Below are positions 50,866-59,194 of a DNA stretch of 64,000 nt, piece after piece. The stretch lies in assembly GCF_004358345.1 (NCBI RefSeq), contig NZ_CP037952.1, positions 124,001-188,000 on the forward strand, in the 5' to 3' direction. The notes below the pieces were generated by a model. It did not search any database. It was given only the letters and a program-made list of their open reading frames with translations, and was not told where the DNA came from. Both the position numbers and the translations under genes were made by a program. This DNA comes from Parashewanella spongiae. Lineage in GTDB: Bacteria; Pseudomonadota; Gammaproteobacteria; Enterobacterales; Shewanellaceae. Position 1 is the stretch's first letter. Each line of letters begins with the position of its first letter.

Positions 50866-51699
50866 AGGACTTTTTCGGCTGTCTATCCAGCCTTGAACTA
50901 GGCCTATAATGAATCCAGCTAAGTGAGCACCGTTGGCCGTAGCCGTCGGTAAGGCTTGGCTGAAGCCTAACACCATCCATACAATGGTGATGACCACTAA
51001 AGCGGGTTGAATTTGTATACCGCAATCAGGCCGACGTACACTGAGCACAGCCACATAAGCGATGAGCGCATACACGACGCCGGACAGCCCGCCGAAGTTA
51101 GGACCAGCAAGAAAGTACTGAACAACATTAGGCAAGGTGCCGGCGACAATTAATAATGTCAGTAGTTTTGTTAATCCAAGATATCTTTCAATTTTACCAC
51201 CGAAGTACCACCACCAGAGCAAGTTTGAGAGAATATGAATTAACGAAAAATGCAGTAAGCTTGGAGTGAAAAAGCGCCAAAATTCATTGGCTTGGTTATT
51301 GGCGGTTGCGCCGAAGTAGGAAAATGCGGAATACATTTGACTGGCAAAACCCAGATTCATCAAGCCGAAAATCAAAATACAACTAATAAATATAATGAAG
51401 GTCAATGGACCTGAGTTGGCTAAAAACTGCTTGATAATAGGGCGTGACGATGAAGTGTATTCGATTTTATTGCGTGTATCGCCATGTTCCCAAGAAGCTT
51501 GTAAGTATCTAGGATCGTTTGGATGCGATAGAAAGTGCTCTAATACTTTATGGGCGATTTCGGCGTCATCTTCAGTAGCCACAAGAATGATCACCCCTTG
51601 TGGTATTGGCTCTAACACGCACTTGATGCCTTGACTCTTTAGGTAGTCAGAATACGCTTGCGCGGCACGTAGGTTCGGTATTTCGCCAATTTCTATCAT
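50857..51699 (-). CDS. glpG: Rhomboid intramembrane serine protease GlpG
   Basis: 280 residues: an N-terminal cytoplasmic domain, then six membrane helices. The catalytic Ser is in FGGLSGVVYAL and the catalytic His in ANGAHLAGFIIG; the conserved HILSNLLWWWYFGG loop is present. It cleaves transmembrane segments of orphan membrane proteins. It overlaps elbB convergently by 9 bp. Confidence 0.94.
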   Translation of the reverse strand: MIEIGEIPNLRAAQAYSDYLKSQGIKCVLEPIPQGVIILVATEDDAEIAHKVLEHFLSHPNDPRYLQASWEHGDTRNKIEYTSSSRPIIKQFLANSGPLTFIIFISCILIFGLMNLGFASQMYSAFSYFGATANNQANEFWRFFTPSLLHFSLIHILSNLLWWWYFGGKIERYLGLTKLLTLLIVAGTLPNVVQYFLAGPNFGGLSGVVYALIAYVAVLSVRRPDCGIQIQPALVVITIVWMVLGFSQALPTATANGAHLAGFIIGLVQGWIDSRKSPSR

Positions 51700-52181
51700 G
51701 TTGATACTCTATTTTGTATTTAATGGCTTGGAGTTTAGCAAGCATTATTTAGGTTCGCTTTGATAAGCTGAGCGATCTTTTCAGTTAACCATTGCGGCCC
51801 CAAATCCGCAATATCATTGTGGCGAGCATTGCCAATAGTGAACACACGCAGTTAAGTTTTCGAGCTCATCTTTACGATACAATACCCCTTCATCAGCCGG
51901 AAAGTCAGAGGCACGGATCGATAACACTTTGATATTTTTATCGCGTGGCAAGGGTACTCGGCGATGATCTAATGTTACCACTGAAGTAACATGTTGGGGA
52001 TATTGCGCGGTATATAAGGCCGAAATATCCCCTCCGTTTGAATGGCCGACAAAAAGCGGTTTCTCAAAATGATAAGCTGGGTATCGGCTTGAAAGCGTTT
52101 GTCTGACGTACTCAAGAGTATTGCCCCCCGCGTTGCCAGTTTTCGAGTCTAGTAATGGAATAGGATTTTTCTATTGATAAA

Positions 52182-52413
52182 CCTAAAAACATCAGTTGAA
52201 CGCAGAGTATATGAGCAACTGTTTGAGCAATACGATGATTTTATTATCATGTTTTTCACCCAATGAGTGAAATGCTCTACGCTCACAAGCTTGTTAAAAT
52301 GGCTGCTATCTGCGTTGTAACTTTTGCAAGTAGAATAACTACTTGCTGCAAGCTACGCCTTAATATCAGCATTTTTCCTACGCTTGAGAATGCAGTCAAC
52401 TGATGTTTCTAGG
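52182..52413. repeat. MITE family D, copy 2 (232 bp)
   Basis: Terminal inverted repeats CCTAAAAACATCAGTTGAAC / CAGTCAACTGATGTTTCTAGG. The left target copy ATAAA is at 52177-52181. The right copy is not next to the element but at 54311-54315, after the group II intron. The intron therefore entered at the element's right edge after the MITE had inserted. Confidence 0.85.
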
Positions 52414-53254
52414 GAGCGCCACGAAGCGCTTTATTCTGTTGCGGGATTTGTCTCAACGTATACGCAGCCAAGCGATTACATGGCCATAAACCAGAGACAG
52501 CAACGTTATTATTTATAATAAGTCCATCAGGTTGAAACGTACCTGACGGGATAATTACCAGTTCATCCCGAAATCTGACGGGCATGCATAATGGGTAACC
52601 GCTATGACATGAAGCCCTGTGACAAAGGCCTTGAATAAAGGTTGAGATGCAATGTAGGCCGCAGCATCAAGCGAATTCAGTTAAGCGTCGTAAATCAAAA
52701 AATGAAGATGGGGAGTCTTTCCTAGTTGACGAACCCTGACACAAACAGAGAAGCAACTGGTAAATGCATCTGTTTGATCTTCCGGCGTAATATGAAGTGG
52801 CATGTATTGAAGGAAATAAAGTGAACGTGGGAGAGCCTGAGTGTTGGAAGGTAGTGACTTCCACTATCCGAATATAAGGTAAACCGAAATTTCAGATAGG
52901 GCGCTCAGGCAGTCGGATGAGCCCATAGTACCGTTAACCGTGAAGACAACATAACTTTACATCAGGGAAGGGGCTCAGTGTTACACCCGTTTTTTAACGT
53001 AACTTTTGAGGTGAAATTGCCATATGGCTAACACTCCAGTAAATATCAGAATATTACAGCGAAAACTTTAAGGAATTGATGGCATCACATTCAGTTATCT
53101 AGAGCAGCAAAAGAAAGTCGTTGCGCTGTTAAAAGAAATTCAAACTCAATTACAACAGAAAAACTATCGACCTAGCCCAGTCAAACGAGTAGAAATACTC
53201 AAAGACAACGGCAAAACGCGGAAACTTGGGATCCCGATAATCAGTGACAGAATT

Positions 53255-54190
53255 GTGCAAATGGCGATGACAATAGTGATGCAACCCGTCTACGAACCTC
53301 ATTTACATGAACACAGTTATGGCTACCGTCCATGTCGAAGCGCCCAGCAAGCGGTAAAAGTCATTGAAATGAGCCTAAAACAAGGCTATCAGCACGTACT
53401 TGATGCTGACTTGAGCGCCTATTTCGATACCATCCCGCACGCTAAGTTGATGGCAAAAGTAGAAAGGCGAATAAGCGACAGCAGCTTTCTGAGTTTACTG
53501 AAAAGCTTTATCAAAGCGCCCATCAGCATAGAGACGGTCAACGGGAAATGGCGAATAGAAGCAAGCCGATGTGGCACTCCGCAAGGCGGAGTTATCTCTC
53601 CACTACTGGCTAACATCTATCTCAACGATTTCTGTTTGAAAATACACGAAAAAACACCGTGTAAAATCGTTACCTATGCAGATGATTTTGTTGTACTTCA
53701 TAAGCAAACCTACACACAAGAGCAACTGGACTGGATAACACAGCAATTAAGTGATGAAGGTCTGAAGCTAAATCAAAGTAAAACCCACTGTGTGGATATG
53801 GGAAAGCTGATGAATGAGTTTGATTTCCTCGGTTTTAACTTTCAACGGATCACAGGCCTCATCAAAGGCACCAGTTACATCAAGATAGAGGCGTCTAAGA
53901 AGAGCCAAACAAAGCTGAAAAATAAAATCAGAGACATAGTGAAACACCGAACCTCAAATACACTTGGCGTACTGATAAATAAGGTTAATCAAGTTCTGAG
54001 GGGATGGAAACACTATTTTGGTGGGATAGGTTATCCCAGAGGTGTATTTTTCAGAATAAATGGATTTGTAGTAAACCGGTTCTATCGCTGGCATCGTCGC
54101 TTAAGTCAACGTCGAAGCAAGTATCTATCACGAGGTGCTTACGAAAAATTACGCCAAGCTGGTCTTGAGTATTTACCCACGACAAGATGA
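53255..54190 (+). CDS. ltrA: Group II intron reverse transcriptase/maturase, N-terminally damaged
   Basis: 311 residues from GTG 53255. The catalytic YADD is intact (KIVTYADDFVVL), with RCGTPQGGVISPLLANIYL, and a maturase domain X (VLRGWKHYFGGIGY...NRFYRWHRRLSQRRSKYL); there is no endonuclease domain. The original start is visible at 53024 (MANTPVNIRILQRKL), but a stop follows, and the next codons jump to GIDGITF; a stretch of roughly 40-50 residues of the RT-0/RT-1 region is missing. The same frame is open from there to 54190. The protein is probably inactive or needs a complete copy elsewhere. Confidence 0.75.
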   Translation: MQMAMTIVMQPVYEPHLHEHSYGYRPCRSAQQAVKVIEMSLKQGYQHVLDADLSAYFDTIPHAKLMAKVERRISDSSFLSLLKSFIKAPISIETVNGKWRIEASRCGTPQGGVISPLLANIYLNDFCLKIHEKTPCKIVTYADDFVVLHKQTYTQEQLDWITQQLSDEGLKLNQSKTHCVDMGKLMNEFDFLGFNFQRITGLIKGTSYIKIEASKKSQTKLKNKIRDIVKHRTSNTLGVLINKVNQVLRGWKHYFGGIGYPRGVFFRINGFVVNRFYRWHRRLSQRRSKYLSRGAYEKLRQAGLEYLPTTR

Positions 54191-54227
54191 TAAGCAAAGT
54201 GAAGGGGCTGAGAGAAGTGTAACAACA

Positions 54228-54261
54228 GAGCCGTGTGAGGGAAAACCTCATGCACGGAATC
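54228..54261 (+). ncRNA. Group II intron domain V
   Basis: 34-nt hairpin GAGCCGTGTGAGG-GAAAA-CCTCATGCACGG, with the catalytic-triad stem and GAAA-type loop characteristic of domain V. It is located 38 bp after the maturase stop and 50 bp before the intron 3' end. Confidence 0.85.
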
Positions 54262-54702
54262 GAAGAGGGGCTGCTGGATAAGCGATAGCGAAGCCAGTAG
54301 CCTACTCTACATAAAGGCGGATCTTGAGGTAGCTCATGATCAATGGTGACAACCAAATAGCCTAATTGATTGAATGCATCAACCAAAAACTGATATTGAG
54401 TATGGACAATGCCATAACCAGAACCCAGTAATGCGACTGGGTACGGAGTGCTAGCTGTGCAGCCTTTTGTGTTGCGTGCTTGATGAACTTCGATGGGAAT
54501 AGAGCGATTTCTATGGGCATCTAATAACAGTTGTTCTGCTGCATTAGCCGCTGGCAGCAGTAATGACATGATAAAAAATGATGTAAAAAAACCAAGGTGT
54601 TAATAATCGTTTCATAGCACTTAAATTCCGCTTTTGTCAGTAGATTACGTTATGAAACGACACATGTGAATCAGATGTTGTGTTATTTGCACAGAATCCG
54701 TA

Positions 54703-55572
54703 TTAAATCGGATCTTGATGAATAATCACCTCTGCATGAGGAAATAGCTCAGCGATTTTTTTCTCGGCAGCGTCGGCTATTGCGTGAGTTTCATGCAAGG
54801 TTAGTGTACCTTCAAGCTCAAGGTGGAGTTGCACAAAAGCGGTTTTACCAGATTGGCGGGTACGTAAATCGTGTATACCAATAACCTTATTGTCGCGGGT
54901 AGCGATGTCAGTGATCTGTTGTCTGATTTCCTCGCTTAACTCTCTATCCATTAAATCCTGAACAGAGTGATAAGCTAAATCAATACTCTGCCAGCCAAGA
55001 TAAAGTGCAATGAGTACAGCAAATAGACCATCCGCCCACCACCAACCATACTGAGATAAGACGAGCGCGAGTAGAACTGTAGCGTTGAGCAATATATCAC
55101 TGGTGTAGTGGAGCGAATCGGCTGCGATAACTTTACTATTAGTATGTTCAAGCACTTTACGTTGCAGTATTACCAACGCAAAAGTCAAAATAATCGCAAA
55201 GACACTGACTGAAATACCAATGCTGGTATTGGTAATGGGGACGGGGCCGATAAGCCGCTCACTACCATAAAAAAGCAGTAGTACAGCGGTACCAAGAATA
55301 AAAGCCGATTGCGCTAATGCCGCAAGCGATTCAGCTTTACCGTGGCCAAACTTGTGCTCGTCGTCAGCAGGGGTGATGGCATATCTTATTGCAATGAAAT
55401 TAATGATTGACGTTGCGCCATCAGCAAATGAGTCCGCCAACGAGGCCAGCATGCTGGCTGAGCCTGAATACAACCACGCTAAGGCCTTAACGATGATAAG
55501 TACGATGGCTACAGACACTGAAGCTCGGCTTGCCAGTTTTACCCAAAAATCATAAGAATTTGCTTGCATCAT
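54703..55572 (-). CDS. fieF: Cation diffusion facilitator, FieF-type
   Basis: 289-residue inner-membrane metal/proton antiporter of the CDF family, exporting Fe2+ or Zn2+. Six membrane helices. Metal-site residues are in LADSFADGATS (helix II) and AADSLHYTSDILLN (helix V). The HKFGHGKAES signature and a C-terminal cytoplasmic metallochaperone-like domain (HAIADAAEKKIAELFPHAEVIIHQDP) are present. It is next to the cpx genes, as in E. coli where fieF lies beside cpxP. Confidence 0.92.
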   Translation of the reverse strand: MMQANSYDFWVKLASRASVSVAIVLIIVKALAWLYSGSASMLASLADSFADGATSIINFIAIRYAITPADDEHKFGHGKAESLAALAQSAFILGTAVLLLFYGSERLIGPVPITNTSIGISVSVFAIILTFALVILQRKVLEHTNSKVIAADSLHYTSDILLNATVLLALVLSQYGWWWADGLFAVLIALYLGWQSIDLAYHSVQDLMDRELSEEIRQQITDIATRDNKVIGIHDLRTRQSGKTAFVQLHLELEGTLTLHETHAIADAAEKKIAELFPHAEVIIHQDPI

Positions 55573-55740
55573 AACGAATCGAATAAACCAAGATTTTTAT
55601 CGATTATAGGATAAATTGAATAAAGTTTTATTGCAGTAGCGCAAAGTTACAGGGATGAGTCGAAGCCGCAAAATTAATCGTACAATTTAAACGGCTCGCT
55701 CTTACGGTGAATACTGGACATCGAAGCGTGAGTCGCTGAA

Positions 55741-56232
55741 TCAATGTTGTCTTCTTTTGTGTCTGCGTTGCTTCATTTCATCGGCTTGCTGTTTTTGCTC
55801 TGGTGTCAGCAATTGGTATAAGTCATGTTGTAGTTTCAATTTATTCAGAGCATGTTGCTGGCGTTGCTCTGAGCGCTGGGCGATCAACGCATTGGCACTT
55901 TGTTCATCAAAACTATCTGCTTTAATGAGTGCCTGAATTTGTTGAGCATAATTTTTGCGGTCTTCAATGGATGCTTTTATGGTACGAGTATTTTGTTTAT
56001 GAGCTTTTACTAGGGCTTTAGCTTGTTGCTTTTGTTCGTCAGTCAGGTCAAGTTTGCGCAGTATTTTCATCATGTGAATACCACCATGATGATGTGTACG
56101 GTGAATTTTTTCACTTTTTTGTACTTTCATTTGCGGGGCGCTGTCTTGATGAGCAATAACAGAAGGTACGATGGCGACTGAGCCAATGACTAAGGTTAAT
56201 GCGGCCACTTGGCACTTGGTAAGTATTTTCAT
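55741..56232 (-). CDS. cpxP: Periplasmic stress protein CpxP (Spy/CpxP family)
   Basis: 163 residues with a signal peptide (cleavage after IVPSVIAHQ) and two LTxxQ motifs (LDLTDEQKQQ and LLTPEQKQQ) typical of Spy/CpxP. CpxP binds misfolded periplasmic proteins and inhibits CpxA. The His-rich stretch HRTHHHGGIH may bind metal. It is divergent from cpxRA across a shared region with a CpxR box. Confidence 0.9.
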   Translation of the reverse strand: MKILTKCQVAALTLVIGSVAIVPSVIAHQDSAPQMKVQKSEKIHRTHHHGGIHMMKILRKLDLTDEQKQQAKALVKAHKQNTRTIKASIEDRKNYAQQIQALIKADSFDEQSANALIAQRSEQRQQHALNKLKLQHDLYQLLTPEQKQQADEMKQRRHKRRQH

Positions 56233-56311
56233 CTGTCACTCCTAAAAATAAATAAAATGATTGGGACAAATGAAGTCTACGCTTTTGAATGTAAGTTTGG
56301 TTTGGCTTTAG

Positions 56312-56326
56312 GTAAAGCTGTGTAAA
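56312..56326. promoter_or_regulatory. CpxR box between cpxP and cpxRA
   Basis: GTAAA-N5-GTAAA exactly matches the CpxR consensus. It lies between the divergent genes, so phosphorylated CpxR probably activates both cpxP and its own operon. Confidence 0.82.
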
Positions 56327-56389
56327 GATGTGTGATAGTGGTTTATGAGACTTGGTAAACTGAATAAAACCGAAAGCTTAGGAAACTCA

Positions 56390-57076
56390 ATGCATCAAAT
56401 ATTGTTGATTGATGATGATCTTGGTCTGGCCGAATTATTGGGACAGTTACTGGAGCTTGAAGGATTTGAACTGACTTTAGCTCACGACGGTAAATCTGGA
56501 TTAACGCTTGCCTTGTCGCAACACTTCGATCTTATTTTACTGGATGTGATGTTGCCAGAATTGAATGGCTTTGAAGTATTAAAAGCGCTGCGGAAGCAAA
56601 AACAAACACCGGTATTAATGTTAACGGCACGTGGCGAAGACATCGATAGAGTAGTCGGACTTGAGATCGGCGCCGACGATTATTTGCCCAAGCCATTTAA
56701 TGATCGAGAGTTGGTGGCACGAATTAAAGCCATTTTACGCCGTAGTCAGCTGACCGAGTCGGGCACTCAATCAAGTAAAATTCTTGAGTATGGTGATTTA
56801 ACTCTGGATGTTGGGCGTCAAGAAGCTTATTGCGGAAAAGCACAGCTGTTACTTACTGGCAGTGAATTTGCTTTACTGCATGCGATTGCTGATAGCTGCG
56901 GCGAAATGGTCAGTAAAGAAACCTTAAGTTTAACTGTACTAGGTAAAAAGTTGATGCCGTTTGATCGTAGTTTAGATATGCATTTATCCAATTTACGCCG
57001 GAAATTAACACCTCGGAAAGATGGGCGCCCAAGGGTAAAAACCATACGTGGAAAAGGTTATATTTGGCTGCCTTAA
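56390..57076 (+). CDS. cpxR: Response regulator CpxR
   Basis: 228 residues, OmpR/PhoB type. The receiver domain has acidic pocket DDD near the N-terminus, phospho-accepting Asp in LILLDVMLP and Lys in YLPKPF. The winged-helix DNA-binding domain ends KTIRGKGYIWLP. I start at the ATG at 56390 (MHQILLIDDD), preceded by AGGAAA; a 15-residue upstream extension is unlikely. Operon with cpxA. Confidence 0.94.
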   Translation: MHQILLIDDDLGLAELLGQLLELEGFELTLAHDGKSGLTLALSQHFDLILLDVMLPELNGFEVLKALRKQKQTPVLMLTARGEDIDRVVGLEIGADDYLPKPFNDRELVARIKAILRRSQLTESGTQSSKILEYGDLTLDVGRQEAYCGKAQLLLTGSEFALLHAIADSCGEMVSKETLSLTVLGKKLMPFDRSLDMHLSNLRRKLTPRKDGRPRVKTIRGKGYIWLP

Positions 57077-57117
57077 GCAATTAAGAGAGTATTTAGCGAC
57101 AACTTTAGGATAATACA

Positions 57118-58470
57118 ATGGCAAATCGCTTATTCATTAAATTGTTGCTCGGTTTTTGGTTATGCAGTTCATTAACATTGGGACTCGTGGCCGCCTTGCC
57201 TTTGTTGCAGCAACATCATGATCGCGCTCCTTTGCCACCTAACCTGCACCAATTATTGCTCAAAATCAGTCATAAATTGCAGCAAAATCCAGAGTTGCTG
57301 ACCGCAAGTCGTTTAAGGCATTGGAAACATTATCGCCAATATAAAGGCCGAAAATTACGGCTTTATTTGGTCGATGAAAACGGTAAATTTGTGACTAAAA
57401 TGCGTCGTAGTCGTTCCTTGCGCCGATTTATGCTGATGGCTGAAGAAGCGCAGCGACCTATCCGGCATCAATTTAAAACCGAATTATTTTTCGGTCCTTA
57501 TCGATTTAAAGTGAATGACGTAGAATATGCGTTATACGGTCAACTTCCTATCAGTCATCCTAAACCTTGGTTCTTGTTTTTTGTGGATAACAAACTGCTA
57601 ACATTAGGGTTGGGAATATTCTTTTCTGGTTTACTTTGTAGCTTGTTGGCGTGGTATTTAGGCAAACCGTTAAAGCAGCTTAAAACCAGTGCTAATAAAT
57701 TAGCTGCAGGGGATTTTGGTAGTCGAGTGGACGAATCTACCGTTAAGCGTACGGACGAAATGGGGCAATTGGCAAAAGCATTTAATAGTATGGCAGATTC
57801 GGTCGAAAGTATGATGCATCAACAGCAACGGCTCATCAGTGATATTTCACATGAATTACGTACTCCATTAACGCGCTTGCAGCTTGCATTAGCCATTGCA
57901 CACAAGAAAGGTCAGCAAAGTAGTGAGACCGAACGAATTGGTTATGAATCTGAGCAGTTAGAGCAACTCATTGCAGAACTTTTAGTGTTGTCAAAAACCA
58001 GCATGGATCAAACCGAAAAAAAACAATCACTCAATTTGTCAGACTGCTTGTTATCATTGCTTGATGATGCTGAGTTTGAAGCTTGTGAACAAGATAAACA
58101 ATTACATGTGCAGATGAACGATGAGATTGAGATAGCGCTGTACCCCATACTGTTTTGTCGTAGCGTTGAAAATATCTTACGTAATGCGATCCGCTACGCT
58201 GAGAAACACATCAATTTCACAGTAACCACAAAGGAGCAGTCGATATTGATTGGTATTCGAGATGATGGTCCAGGATTACCAGAGTCTGAGTTAGCGGCTA
58301 TTTTTACGCCTTTTTACCGTCCTGATAGTGCGCGCGATAGAAACTCAGGAGGTTGGGGGCTAGGGTTAGCGATTGCCAAAGAAGCCATCGCTCATCATCG
58401 AGGAATCGTTTGGGCTGAAATGGTTTCGCCTACGGGATTACAAGTGAAGATTGAATTACCGCTACAATAA
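57118..58470 (+). CDS. cpxA: Envelope-stress sensor histidine kinase CpxA
   Basis: 450 residues: an N-terminal membrane helix, a periplasmic sensor domain, a second helix (LGLGIFFSGLLCSLLAWYLG), HAMP linker, HisKA box with SDISHELRTPLTRLQLAL, and HATPase domain (ENILRNAIRYAEKH, DDGPGLPESE, GGWGLGLAIAKEA). It phosphorylates CpxR upon envelope protein misfolding. It is 41 bp after cpxR. A family C repeat starts directly after the stop. Confidence 0.94.
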   Translation: MANRLFIKLLLGFWLCSSLTLGLVAALPLLQQHHDRAPLPPNLHQLLLKISHKLQQNPELLTASRLRHWKHYRQYKGRKLRLYLVDENGKFVTKMRRSRSLRRFMLMAEEAQRPIRHQFKTELFFGPYRFKVNDVEYALYGQLPISHPKPWFLFFVDNKLLTLGLGIFFSGLLCSLLAWYLGKPLKQLKTSANKLAAGDFGSRVDESTVKRTDEMGQLAKAFNSMADSVESMMHQQQRLISDISHELRTPLTRLQLALAIAHKKGQQSSETERIGYESEQLEQLIAELLVLSKTSMDQTEKKQSLNLSDCLLSLLDDAEFEACEQDKQLHVQMNDEIEIALYPILFCRSVENILRNAIRYAEKHINFTVTTKEQSILIGIRDDGPGLPESELAAIFTPFYRPDSARDRNSGGWGLGLAIAKEAIAHHRGIVWAEMVSPTGLQVKIELPLQ

Positions 58471-58510
58471 TCCTAAATAAATCGGTTCAATGCACAATTT
58501 AACTTTAATC

Positions 58511-58692
58511 TCTGTGGGTTTAATTCCCCGCCCCTTGGGGGCGAAGTAACCAATGAGATACTTTTGTTATCATACCGGCGAAGGCTGGTATCCAGTGACT
58601 TTTCTAGAAAAGAGCAAAGGCATTAGACTCCAGCCTTCGCTGGAGTGACGATACTGTAAAATTATACCCCGCTGCTTGCGGCGGGGTTGTTG
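58511..58692. repeat. GC-rich palindromic element F inside MITE C copy 2
   Basis: Flanks with CCCCGCCCC...GGGGGCG and CCCCGCTGCTTGCGGCGGGG surround repeat E. Compared with copies 1 and 3, this whole segment interrupts family C between AACTTTAATC and ATTGAAGTT. No second copy in the window, so its limits are approximate. Confidence 0.55.
58570..58651. repeat. Palindromic repeat family E, copy 2 (without module)
   Basis: Hairpin repeat with arms CCGGCGAAGGCTGG and CCAGCCTTCGCTGG and GTGACGA end. It is the reference for copy 1 at 21346-21458, which carries a 31-bp insertion between AGACT and CCAGCC. Confidence 0.72.
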
Positions 58693-58891
58693 ATTGAAGT
58701 TAAATACAAAATTAAACAACCCGAATTCACCTATCAGATGAGTGCTGAACATTCATATACTTGCCAAAATCACCGCTAGCTGCGTTATAAATTTTGCAAG
58801 TAGAAACGAAGTAACGACAGTCTTGTATGTCGGTAACCACAACTTGCTGCTATTCATGCCTTGCTATCAGTAATTTTTCTGCGTGTATGAA

Positions 58892-59154
58892 CCTAAATAA
58901 ATCGGTCGAACGCACAATTTAGCTTTAATCTATTGAAGTTAAATACAAAACTAAACAACCCTAATTCACCCATCAGGTGAGTGCTGAACATTCATATACT
59001 TGCCAAAACCACCGCTAGCTGCGTTATAAATTTTGCAAGTAGAAACGAAGTAACGACAGTTTTTTATGTCGGTAACCACTACTTGCTGCTATTCATGCCT
59101 TGCTATCAGTAATTTTTTCTGCGTATATGAACGCTCCCAACCGATTTATTTAGG
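58892..59154. repeat. MITE family C, copy 3 (263 bp) inserted in copy 2
   Basis: Complete termini CCTAAATAAATCGGT / AACCGATTTATTTAGG, with ATGAA on the left (58887-58891) and ATGAA one base beyond the right end (59156-59160). It lies within the right end of copy 2. It is 31 bp longer than copy 1 because of the hairpin module at 59042-59077. Confidence 0.85.
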
Positions 59155-59194
59155 ATGAACGCTCCCAACGGATTTACTTAGGATAATAATCTAC

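Larger units (their letters stand above)
52414..54310 (+). mobile_element. Group II intron (about 1.9 kb) inserted at the end of MITE D
   Basis: The 5' end GAGCGCC (a variant of GUGYG) directly follows the MITE terminus. The 3' end CTCTAC precedes the MITE target copy ATAAA. It encodes a reverse transcriptase/maturase in domain IV, and domain V (54228-54261) and a domain VI-like stem follow. On the plus strand it is antisense to the hydrolase, so it cannot be spliced from the hydrolase mRNA. Boundaries are inferred from the target duplication. Confidence 0.82.
51735..54615 (-). pseudogene. Secreted alpha/beta hydrolase gene, frameshifted and split by a MITE plus group II intron
   Basis: The start (ATG 54615) gives a signal peptide if one T is removed from a T7 run (about 54578-54584). 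The N-terminal half continues through LLGSGYGIVHTQYQF and TIDHELPQDPPL. After the insertion (52182-54310), the C-terminal half contains ENWQRGG, the nucleophile motif FVGHSNGGDIS, and ends TIGNARHNDIADLGPQWL...NNAC. A second shift is needed in a G6 run (about 52127-52132) and a third near 51840-51855. Deleting the insertion and one copy of TTTAT rejoins the two halves. The function was probably a periplasmic esterase. It is now dead, unless the homopolymer shifts are sequencing errors. Confidence 0.85.
58472..59182. repeat. MITE family C, copy 2, split by further insertions
   Basis: Starts CCTAAATAAATCGGTT and ends AACGGATTTACTTAGG, with a perfect 5-bp target duplication ATAAT (58467-58471, 59183-59187). 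Inside lie: a GC-rich element (58511-58692) that itself holds palindromic repeat E; the hairpin module (58803-58837); and a complete family C copy 3 (58892-59154). Several generations of insertion are stacked. No gene is present in 58471-59194. Confidence 0.8.

Noticed and set aside
58803-58837. Integron attC-like site
   Set aside because: The hairpin module lacks the RYYYAAC/GTTRRRY core pair, and no integrase or cassette array is present.
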